Of a DNA stretch of 64,000 nt, positions 52,731 through 64,000 are shown one piece after another (the stretch's first letter is position 1; each line of letters starts with the position of its first letter). This DNA comes from Glandiceps talaboti. Taxonomy: Eukaryota > Hemichordata > Enteropneusta > Spengelidae. The DNA lies in NCBI RefSeq assembly GCF_964340395.1, contig NC_135550.1, positions 8,503,864-8,567,863 on the forward strand, written 5' to 3'. A model generated the notes under the pieces. It did not search any database. It saw only the letters and a list, made by a program, of their open reading frames with translations, and was not told the DNA's origin. The position numbers and the translations under genes were made by a program.

Positions 52731-53734
52731 GCTAACCACCTAACTAATTCACTAACAAACTATAGTAAATTAAAAATGTGGAAAGGAAAAATATATCAAC
52801 AAAGAGAGATACATTCATAACATAAGTTACCATAGCAATCCGATATTAATACTCCTGTTTCTAAGCAACAGCTAATCAAATACGGCTTTCTGTGTAAAAC
52901 CCAAGTCGTGAATGTCTTTTAAATAGGATATATCCATAGGCGTTGCATAGCAACAGGGATATATTGATTGAATTGATTGGCGTGCTGTGTCGTACATGGA
53001 ATGTATATATGTATTGTTCTTTTTTTTGTAATTGTTCGTTTGCTTTTCTGTCAACTAAACATCGACCTAAACCCAGGATCCCCGAGGCCTGTGGGCAATA
53101 TATGTGTAGCTGTTTATTTCGCAACCTCATCATGTGCAGTCGGTGATGGCGACCTTTTTTCGCCAAAGCAATCCATATTTTTGGATAATGTCATAGCAAT
53201 GACAGTGAATAAATACTTTTTTAATGATTAATAATATTATGTTATCTGGGTTGATCTTAGCAGCGCTGTGAGACATGACGTAGGTGTGTATAATCTGGAC
53301 CACATATCTGTAAACTGTCTATTTCAATATCGTGACATTTTCGTCCTTATAATTATGCTTATATTCCGTGAGGGTAAATGACATTAAATTGTAACTGATA
53401 GATTACCTTCATCCCTAGGAAACGACTAGTTTCATTTCGGGGTTACCATAACAGTGGAAACCTCTAGCTCTCTGCCTGTATGTCTTTATAGTGAAATAAG
53501 AGGAAACATAATTATTTGTCTAAATATTGTTATAAGGATGTGATATACATACCTACCTACTCGCCCACCAACCCCCAACCCCCCAACCCCCCACCCCCCA
53601 TCCACCCACCCACAAAGCAGCAGCTGATCATGATGTGCGATCTATCGGTCAATCACTGAGTGGATGGAATAATTGGCCAATGGCATCTGTTGATGGGTGA
53701 TTCTTTGGGTGTACGGTTGATTTATTGCTTGTTT

Positions 53735-53862
53735 GTTTGTTTGATTGATTGATTGATTGATTGATTGATAAATTGGTTTATTGAGTAATTTTAAATATCG
53801 TTGACAATTGTTGATTAGTTTTTTGATTGGTCGATAGGTTGATTAATTAATCAGCCAATCCG

Positions 53863-53906
<44 letters not shown>

Positions 53907-53990
53907 CGGTTAGTTAGTTAGTTAGTTAGTTTGTTAGATGGTTTACAGTTAGTTTGATTGATTAATTGTTTGATTGATTGATAAATAATG
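53735..53990. repeat. (GATT)n microsatellite with GTTA interruption
   Basis: Two GATT arrays separated by an AT-rich spacer, followed by GTTA units. Confidence 0.9.
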
Positions 53991-54094
53991 CTGATGGCTG
54001 TTCGATTAATTATTCAATGAAATCATTTTTATTGTTCATTCATTCATTGCAACTGTAATTATAGTAATCTTTTATTTATACTGGATAGTTCTTT

Positions 54095-54291
54095 AAGTAT
54101 ATAAACACTTATCTCCCAAGAAGTCCAGAGAGGGCCATCCAAGGAAAACCTGCCTTGTTCAGTAGAGTCAAACTGGACGACACTCTTCTTACTTACAACA
54201 TGGTAAATTTAATCAAACTCTGAATGGGTTCGCACCCTACCACAGTGGTAAGAGGCAAGTGGTTTAACCACTCGGCCACCGACAACACTAT
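54095..54291 (-). mobile_element. tRNA-derived SINE, minus strand
   Basis: Read on the minus strand, the head is GGTGGCCGAGTGGTTAA (A box) with GGGTGCGAACCC (B box) about 40 bases on, then a body with AGTTTGACTCTACTGAACAAGG. It is related to the element at 1004-1190. Confidence 0.72.
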
Positions 54292-54299
54292 ATATAATA

Positions 54300-56058
54300 T
54301 ATTCTATTTTAATTCGCTCGTTCGTTCGCTCCTTGGTCCGCCCGTCTGTTTGTCCGTTTGCTGACTGATGTGTCTCGGTCGACTGCCTCTTCTTCTTCTG
54401 TTGCTTCGTTATGTATTACGTATTACGTATTCCTTCAAACAACGTGTATTGCCACTGGCCCAGTGGTTGTCTATTTCTGTCAACTTTATTCACTTCAAGG
54501 TAGAATGAAGTTACTTGTTTGTCCTGGTTAAACCACAAACCATACCACATCGATTAGCTTGATTTACAACATGTACATGTGGTCAACTTCACGAAAGGCA
54601 ATACAAAGAATTGATCAGTTCACTGCTCAACCCCTGTAGTCATTTAGTTTTAGAGAGGGCAAGTCAAACTAAGGCTGCGGTCAGAATTTACGAGGGGGGG
54701 TGAGAAGAAAATCATGCCCCCCCCCCCCAAAAAAAATGGACCCAAGATTTTTTAGTAGCCCCCTCCAGGCTACACAGATTTTAATATGTGTAATTATACG
54801 GTACCCGTACCCCTCCATGCACTTCCCGCATTCTTGAGATGTACAATTGTATGGTACACTACATTAAAACATAGACAATGAATGGAAATTTCCCCTCCAC
54901 TGTCTGTGATTACAAAAACAACGACAATCGACTTTGGCATCCATACATAACAATTTACAAATAGATATGGGCTTTGCAAAAAAAGCTCTCACACACTGAG
55001 CTGTAGCCTTCACTTGGAGATACTTAGCCAGCAGCTTTTTCACTTTCAATCTTGATTTTGAGCAGAAACAGCACCCCCCCCCATGATAGCTTGTGGAAGG
55101 GTGGGAGGGTGTGTCCCCCTCCCTCATATGAGAACATGTGTGATGCCATTTGATGTAGTAGCATAACATTTCAAACCATACACATTATTTTAAGTCACAG
55201 AGTCCTTCAATACCCTTATTTTACTCTCAATACATGATTGTGCAACTGTGTGGCTATATTGTCTGATAAATAAATAAACAAAGTATTTCGTGTCTGATAG
55301 CGAACAAAATATTTCGTGCCCCTTCAGATCATCATCATTTTTCGTGACACCCCATTTTCTCCCCACTCAGCCCCCCCCCCCGGCCATAAATTTTGATCGC
55401 ACCTTAAAGATAGCCAATCTTATACACAGCTATCGAAAACTACTCGTTATGTTTAACAGCACATACCGAACAAGGCAACTTGACATAAAGGTCAAGAAAG
55501 GTCACATCAGCTCGAATGATTGATGATTGGGCGAAAAGTAAAATTAAAAGAAAAATTAAAAAAGAAAAAAAAAAGAAGTGAAAATTGGATATGTTAGAAA
55601 AAGCGATAACGGTATTTCTTGTGATTTCTGAAAACAAACCCAGCCACCAAGGCCTGTAAATTTACACTTACTAGACGTCAACATGTCGTCCTCATTGTCT
55701 GAACCTCGGTACTGCATAGTAGTGTAAAACTGTAGACGGTCGCGGTCCTACTCAATACGACTCCATTCGGAAATCTGTCACGGTTGTCATAGCAGCCGGA
55801 TTTCTTTCACAAGATACTTATTACTGAAATTTTAACTTGACTGATATGAACGATTTATTCGAAAAGTGACGTTCATTTATTTTGTCCAAGAAACATAAAA
55901 AACTATAAAAGTATGGCAGCTAGTAAAAGCTGATTAGGCCAAATAAAAAAAAATAAATTAGTGTGCTTCCGATAACCCGACCGATCCTAGTTTAAGCCCC
56001 AGACCCTAAACATGTTTTTGTGTGCAAAAATTAAAATGATAGTAATGTACTTCTATTT

Positions 56059-56142
<84 letters not shown>

Positions 56143-57977
56143 TCATGCCTTTGCTTAATCTGTGGTCACTCTTTTTACATGTAAAAATCGTATTCCAGAG
56201 AGAAACCCGGACCTGGTCTTTTTAGACTATAACAGTACAGTCTACATAACGTGTTCGTCTACTAACATGTTACTTAAGTTATTAACTTCATTTACTTCTT
56301 TTACACATCACCAAACTCTCAAGGAAATTTAAAAGTAAAATAAAAATAAAATTCCGATCTACCTACTCTATTTTTTGAAGTCATGTTATTGGAAACAAAC
56401 GGGTTTTTTTAAATTTTTTTCCTTTAAGAGGAAAGTGACCAGCAAAACAACTCCAGACCTGCGAACCGCACCCTTTTTATATCCGAATAAAATTCTAAAG
56501 TTGTGGCCAGACTGTAGCTACAAGTCACAGCAGTTACAAATAACTTGTATTTCTGTACAATCACGCAACCTAATCACGGGGCTTCGACTGCCCATAAACC
56601 ATGCACACATATATATGTACACACCTCTTTGCAAACCAGTCTCAACTTTTGCTGAGACTTGCACGTAAACACAAAACAGGGAAGGGTCATGACCGTGTGT
56701 AACCATACAAAGCGAAATATATGTATCGTGATCGAAGGACATTCCCAGTCGGAAAGCAAACTGTGACACGTACGTACGCAACGCAATGCTCTGCCCACGC
56801 AATCGGCGTGTGTGTCGTAATTGCGGTTGACACTTTTGTTTTTATAAGAAAGATGCATTGCTATCCGGGTCGAGCAGAACAATTCCGAAGAGAGTAATTT
56901 TCAAACCGCAACTTTGTGGTTTCTTTCTTCGAGGGACCAGCCTGGAAGTTACAGAGACAGTTTTCTGGTAAATAAAATACCCACGTTAGTAAAATGTGTT
57001 TGTCAAATTACACAAGTATCTCAGTTTCTACAGACTGGTTTTCTACTACTGTATGCAACACACTGTTGTGTATAACACAGAACCTGAATACGACATCAAA
57101 AGTTGTACTGGGGCAGTTTCCAGTAAACCAGAGCAGTAAACACCGTACATACAGTAATGACATGTCGGGGAATGTAAAACCACCATGCTGTAAATTGACT
57201 AGTGTGGTAGATATTTATACATCGGGTTTGTGGGCCCCTCCCTGTGCGAAATGGATTCAATAAAGTTCGTATCCGTACAGGGCGAGGTTACAAAGTCCCA
57301 GGCGAATTCAATGCACACAATGTCCTACCCCTTTCTCCTTTTTGATGAATAATGCAACTGATATTACAATATACTATATACACAAAATGTAAACATTACA
57401 GCGATATGTTTTCTCCCTTCCTGTTTATCTCCCTGGATATGGGCCTCGTAGGAATGTAGCTAATGTAAGAATGGCAGGAATTCATGATGGACGGTCGTTA
57501 TATTACATGTTGCTCCTGTGCCCTGGAAACGTGTTATTATTAGCAACTGCATATACATCGTATACCTAAATTATTGTACATCTCTGAGACACACACACAC
57601 ACTTACAACAGCGTGTACAGCTAAACGATGATAACGACCATGTTACCCCCTTTTTTACCCCGACACTTTCACAAACGAGCATGTAAAGCGATTTGGCTAT
57701 ATTTGTGAAAGACTAAAGAAACAGGAAAGTCAACTTTGTTTTCTCTATTTAATGACGGGATGTGGCATATACATAGAGGTGAAAGTGAAAATATTGAGGG
57801 AAAATGTTATCACTTATTCTTTTCAAAACACAGTAATTATCACTTCAAATAAAAAAGGTATGTCAATTACTAGACTAGTATATCAAAGATGTTCCTCACA
57901 TTTAGAAAGTGTTGATCAGGGCTCCTTTGGAGTCAGTGATAAGTGCCCTCAGTATCCTTTCCACCCCCCTACATAAA
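54300..57977. other. Intergenic, no gene seen
   Basis: Contains C-rich tracts near 54718 and 55372 and the AC array at 56060. No conserved coding segment recognised. Confidence 0.45.
56060..56141. repeat. (AC)n microsatellite
   Basis: About 40 uninterrupted AC units. Confidence 0.97.
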
Positions 57978-58161
57978 ATGGAATCGTTTCAAAAAACGCT
58001 AAGAAGGAACAACGCCCTGCCACTTACTATACTACGTTATGCAGTGAACAGCAGCTTCTTGTGTGTTATACTCTACTCGGCGACCCACCCGTATAATTGT
58101 AAGCATCCTTCTACGAAGCGCACGAGAAAGCACTCTGCGGAACTAGCAAACGTACAATTTG
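57978..58161 (+). CDS. Candidate first coding exon, possible signal-anchor protein
   Basis: ATG at 57978 (AAAATGG context) opens 61 codons that end at a consensus donor (TTTG then GTAAGT). The protein has a basic N terminus (TLRRNN), a hydrophobic stretch (SSFLCVILYSATH) and a lysine/arginine-rich lumenal start, like a type II membrane protein. I recognise no family and no in-phase partner exon, so it may be spurious. Confidence 0.3.
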
Positions 58162-58819
58162 GTAAGTCGTACATGTAAATCGGCTATATGTGGGCAGATT
58201 TAGTGCTTTACTAATCATGTCAATGACTGTGATGACAAGTCAGTTTTCCATCAAGCTGCAGTACTAGTAGCATCTAGCTGTGTATCTTCACGCTCGAATG
58301 ACCTCGCAATCTATTCACCGTATTCGTTATCCTATATCGAATGCTAATGTAGTACGGGGATGACATGCAAACCGCATCGCCTTTGAGTCGTGGATACCCT
58401 GGGCATGTAATTACCAAGTAACGACTTTATTTGCCATTGAAATTTATGTGAAAACCTCGCAGTCTTTTTCTTCTTCGCATTCCTTTACTATATTATATTT
58501 TGAATGTTTTGGTCATTAGCTTATATTGAATGTTAATGAAGTAGAATTTGATCTTGTTTGAATGTTTAGTGGACAACGCCCAATTGCTTGCAAACTTAAC
58601 TCACAAGCCCAGATCCGATTATAATGCATCATCCCGTTAGAAAACCTATTTAGTCGCGCTATATCTCGAAGATATGAGACAAAAGAAAGTTAGTGAATGC
58701 ATTCGTCTTTTTATTTTATTACACAGCTATTTTCTGTTACCTTGATTGGCCGTGTGTCTTTGACATATTTTATCTGGGGGTGATTTTTTTCTCTCGATAT
58801 TATGCTGTTCTAACTTTCA

Positions 58820-59019
58820 GCTATTCCATAAATGCGAAACTGAACCACCATAAAGCCGTGTTTTCATTTGAAGTATGTATGATAAAGTGTTCCACAAATA
58901 TCTTCTGCTGCTGGGTTTCAAATTACCACAGACATGCTCAAAATGTTTGCCGTAGAGGTCACAGCATGCATGGACGGTACGGTGGTTGTGGAAACTGCGC
59001 CCTCTTTAGATGTTTATAA
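58820..59019 (+). CDS. Candidate exon with PAN/Apple-like cysteine pattern
   Basis: An acceptor (ATGCTGTTCTAACTTTCAG) is followed by an open stretch reading AVFSFEVCMIKCSTNIFCCW, VSNYHRHAQNVC and YGGCGNC. The C-x3-C, CC and S-N-Y spacing resembles PAN/Apple modules of secreted proteins. It stops at TAA (59017-59019). The exon end and partner exons are unclear, and the phase does not match the donor at 58161 directly. Confidence 0.3.
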
Positions 59020-59159
59020 CACTGTGGTGGTATTGTTGAAATAATGAGGTACTACTACTAGTACTTAAGTGTACACATGGAAAAAATGTGTTTTTATCGA
59101 AAGGTGTAAAATTGATAACCCGATTTGATCCAAACATGAACGGATCTCTGTAGCATTGT

Positions 59160-59215
59160 GCAACAGCACAGCACAGCACAACACAACACAACACGACACA
59201 ACACGACATGACACA
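59160..59215. repeat. (ACAAC / ACAGC)n pentamer repeat
   Basis: About eleven CACAA/CACAG-type pentamers. Confidence 0.85.
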
Positions 59216-59485
59216 AGAAATAACAATATCCTTTCTGTTCCTTCCATCTCTATCGATCAGTATATTAAGAACACTGTTTATATCACTTGCTAATAATACT
59301 GTGCAAATGTGTATAATGTTGATTTAACCGTCAATGTAAACATTAATATTGCCATTACAATCGAAATTATGATAATTGGTATGTTAACTTGCTTTGATCC
59401 ATTTCGTGGATATCAGACAAAATGAACATCAAACGTAAGAAAAGTATGAAGTGGGATGACTAGTTTCATGTTCCCCGGTCTCCCC

Positions 59486-61040
<1,555 letters not shown>

Positions 61041-61048
61041 TATCACTT

Positions 61049-61352
61049 TGTGTATGTATGTATGTATGTATGTATGTATGTATGTATGTATGTATGTATG
61101 TATGTATGTATGTATGTATGTATGTATGTATGTATGTATGTATGTGTGTGTGTGTGTGTGTGTGTGTTGTGTGTGTGTGTGTGTCTGTCTGTCTGTCTGT
61201 GTATGTATTTATGTATGTATGAATGAATGTATGTATGTATGTATGTATGTATGTATGTATGTATGTATGTATGTATGTATGTAGGTAGGTAGGTAGGTTA
61301 TAGGTAGGTATGTGTGTGTGTGAATGAATGAATGAATGAATGAATGAATGAA
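61049..61352. repeat. (TATG)n/(TG)n/(CTGT)n/(GTAG)n/(GAAT)n compound microsatellite
   Basis: A 300-base chain of five tetramer or dinucleotide motifs that change by single-base steps. Open frames here are meaningless. Confidence 0.97.
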
Positions 61353-61607
61353 AGTGCAGCATGCGTGCACGGTTGCATGTATGCTTGTGTAGTGTGATTA
61401 TATGTGTCATCCCGCTCATACCTATGTCATTACGAGTGAAGATGACTTGTAAGGTGGAATAGAGTAGATGTGGTGAGTATACTTGAAGTGGTGTACGAGT
61501 TAAACCCAATACGGCGTATTCCGGTTATCGAACTTCCGGTTGTTTCGCAGGAAAGTATCGCGAGAGGGCGCACCATATCTGACAAAGTGAGGGCCAGAAT
61601 TTTCGTC

Positions 61608-61983
61608 ATGGCTTCTAATAGTATGGCGATGTATGAAGCTGTCAACAAAATGGGCGTAAAAGAACTCCGTGCATTCATAAAAGAGTGGAAAATTACTACT
61701 TCTAAATCTACTAGATATCGCCAGAAATGCTGTCATCCTTGGTCTTGAAACACTAGAAAATGATAATTTTCTGAGAGAACGGAAGAGGAGACGAATAGTG
61801 GATGTCAAGCATCAAAAGATAGAACTAATCGACAGCGGAAACATTGAAAGTTGGACGGAGGACCTTCGAAATATACCCGATGTAGACATGATAAACATAT
61901 TTCTTTACCTTACTGGTGTCTGTTGCTTGACAAAAGAACGATTAGAAAATTACAAATCTGACAACAGCTTCCAATCTGATTAA
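61608..61983 (+). pseudogene. Broken ORF with SAP-like N terminus, transposon cargo remnant
   Basis: ATG at 61608 reads KMGVKELRAFIKEWKITTSK, like a SAP DNA-binding motif. A single frameshift near 61712 moves to the frame reading NAVILGLETLENDNFLRERK, then WTEDLRNIPDVDMINIFLYL and CLTKERLENYKSDNSF. The style recalls the N terminus of transposon-linked YqaJ-nuclease proteins. That assignment is from memory of motifs and is weak. The ORF is then interrupted by the foldback at 61974. Confidence 0.5.
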
Positions 61984-62214
61984 AATCCGATGTAGATGTT
62001 GGCTGATCGTTCATTGCTATTTTACCTTCGTTATTTTGCCTGAATTGACCTTCTTGGTACATGTTTACATTTTTTTAGCTTGCCTGATCGCCTCCTCTAC
62101 GATCAGGCTAAAAAATGTAAACATGTACCAAGAAAAATATTATCAGGCAAAATAACGAAGGTAAAATAGCAATGAACGATTAGCCGACATCTACATCGGA
62201 TTTTAATCAGATTG
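61974..62214. mobile_element. Foldback MITE copy 1
   Basis: Nearly the whole 241 bases is a palindrome: ATCTGATTAAAATCCGATGT at the left and its reverse complement at the right, with inner arms sharing AACATGTACCAAGAA. An 11-base direct repeat AACAGCTTCCA flanks it (61963-61973 and 62215-62225). Confidence 0.85.
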
Positions 62215-62628
62215 AACAGCTTCCAGCTACAGTCATTGCAATATTGAGAGTTCGGTCGACAATTACCAAGCCACATGTTTATATTGTAACTGATGTCGCC
62301 GCATACTTAGGCCTTTCTTGTTTATTAGAACAGTGGTGTAGCACCACGGGTGAAATCATAAAACTTTGTCCGGGAAAAAACATTTCCTGTACTGGTTATA
62401 AGTTGGCATAAACATATTTGTATTGATATACTCATCTTTACTATCACACTTTGGTTAGCTTGCTATTCTTCATTCAGGACCATCAGTGTATAAAAAACCC
62501 CATTGAAGTCGGCAACGAATCATAAATATTGTTATTGTGATTGATGTACCACACCGCCCACCCCTTCAATGAATCGGCCTTCCATGTAATGTTTACGTGG
62601 TTCACTCATCATACCATGTCTTATACCG

Positions 62629-62848
62629 ATCTGATTAAAATCCGATGTAGATGTCGGCTGATCGTTCATTGCTATTTTACCTTCGTTATTTTGCCTGAAT
62701 TGACCTTCGTGGTACATGTTTACGTTTTTGTCCTGATCGGTAGAGGAGGCGATCAAACATGTACCACGAAGGTCAATTCAGGCACAATAACGAAAGTAAA
62801 ATAGCAATGAACGATTAGCCGACATCTACATCGGATTTTAATCAGATT
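62629..62848. mobile_element. Foldback MITE copy 2
   Basis: Same family as 61974-62214, about 220 bases with one arm internally shortened. The flanking TTATAC at 62621-62626 and 62853-62858 may be part of a target duplication. Confidence 0.82.
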
Positions 62849-63322
62849 GGTTTTATACAAGCTGCAATACACTGTAGCGTATATTGTGATTTTGAGGGTT
62901 CTTTCCTCTGTTTTTGTACCTTTTTCCGTTCCGATGTTTGACTGGAAGCAATCGCTACAATTTCTCCACACTGAAAACGTGAGTGAGATGTCAGTGTACT
63001 ACCCGTTTCAAAATGTTGCTACTTTTGGGTTTTCCTCACGGTCGAATTGCAGAGCCAAACTTACGCGAAATATTAGAACAAGAGGTTAATTTGCTATTTC
63101 GTTATTTGATGGGCGATAATGCAATATTATAGCGTAAAGTTACGGGGAATGACAGAAAATCCTTAGTCAGTGGTTACGATGCCTATAGACTCTATGCTTC
63201 GGCAACAATGCTCTACAATTCTGGCCCTCACTTCCGGTTCTAAAACAGCGCCCCTAGTGGCCAAACAATCATATCTTTTATCTTTTCGGGGCTTCTTCGA
63301 TAACCGGAATACGGCGTATTAA

Positions 63323-63804
63323 CTCTTATCAACACTCCATTTTGATGACATTCTAACGATGACAGGACATAGGCCTGTTTCTCAAACTTCTTCAAGTTGA
63401 TGAATGTCAGAACCTTTGACCTCCATCTAATTAATTTAGAAAACAGACATTTTCATGTCACACTCGACCTGTTTTCGCATGTCTATTTTACCTTCAGCAA
63501 CTCTCTTTTTTCAAAGACTCCAAGCTTCCTAAATGAAAGTACCCCCTTCAGTAATGATTACCTACAGTGTACTACTACTGAGGTAGAATTTTATGGTGTC
63601 TGTTTTTTTTTTATTAAAAAAACGTAAATATAAGCCAGTCATGCGATGTTGAACAAAATTATTAGGTCATAGAATCATACACATATTTTATGTGAATTTT
63701 TACACGACGCCAACAAAAATAGATATCGCTATTTGAGACGATGACTTTGGGTGACCGTGAACCCAGCAGGGTATCGAGGATGAAAGCAAAACGATAACGG
63801 CCGA

Positions 63805-63807
<3 letters not shown>
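63323..63807. other. No gene seen
   Basis: Short unsupported ORFs only. Confidence 0.45.

Positions 63808-63862
<55 letters not shown>
63808..63862. repeat. (AC)n microsatellite
   Basis: About 25 AC units followed by TATATATG. Confidence 0.96.
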
Positions 63863-63865
<3 letters not shown>

Positions 63866-64000
63866 GCCATATCATATTCCAATACCATACAAATATGACA
63901 TGATAATTTAACACATTTTAATTTAAAAATAAAGATATTTTGTAAAGTATTCGGTAAAGCGTATCTGCATGTTACTTATTTTCTCCCGTTTAGAAGTTTA

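Larger units (their letters stand above)
61503..63322. mobile_element. DNA transposon remnant with 25-base TIRs
   Basis: AATACGGCGTATTCCGGTTATCGAA at 61508-61532 pairs with 63296-63320 at 24 of 25 positions. Inner matches (GTGAGGGCCAGAATT) continue the inverted repeats imperfectly. TTAA lies at both edges (61500-61503 and 63319-63322), suggesting but not proving a TTAA target. It contains a broken SAP-like ORF and two nested foldbacks. It lacks any recognisable transposase. Confidence 0.72.

Noticed and set aside
52977-53231. ORF with NIDLNPGSP, resembling a 2A-like / LINE N-terminal motif
   Set aside because: The motif is imperfect (NPGS, not NPGP) and nothing else LINE-like adjoins it.

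Overview
The window is nuclear DNA of an intron-rich animal. It is AT-rich, every coding segment is bounded by GT-AG introns, microsatellites are frequent, and tRNA-derived SINEs, MITEs, a decayed LINE and a DIRS retrotransposon are scattered through it. Nothing is bacterial or organellar. I cannot fix the species. The mix of a complete DIRS element and an ankyrin-WGR PARP suggests an invertebrate, possibly a marine deuterostome or lophotrochozoan.

Positions 823-39201 (+ strand) hold the 3' part of one very large gene. I assembled 41 exons by hand. Their phases join without a break into one frame of about 2142 residues that ends at a TAA (39199-39201); the 5' start lies off the left edge. The product has a long ankyrin array, an acidic and lysine/glutamate-rich linker, a WGR domain, a PARP regulatory helical domain and a PARP catalytic domain with the H-Y-E triad. 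This is the layout known from the nematode tankyrase-like PARP (pme-5 type). It differs from true tankyrases, which have SAM and lack WGR and the helical domain.

Intron 37 splits the regulatory/catalytic boundary and carries a complete DIRS-type retrotransposon (31460-36443). It has a gag-like ORF, an RT-RNase H ORF and a tyrosine recombinase ORF, inverted terminal repeats, and an internal complementary region that copies both outer ends. Other introns hold MITEs, SINEs and minisatellites. In three introns the 3' end of the preceding exon, with or near its splice donor, has been tandemly copied and has decayed.

Positions 39202-64000 have no confident host gene. They contain minisatellites, foldback/TIR elements, a LINE 3' remnant, SINEs, long microsatellites and a 1.8 kb TIR element with a broken SAP-like ORF and two nested foldbacks (61.5-63.3 kb). 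Two weak candidate exons lie at 57978-58161 and about 58820-59019.
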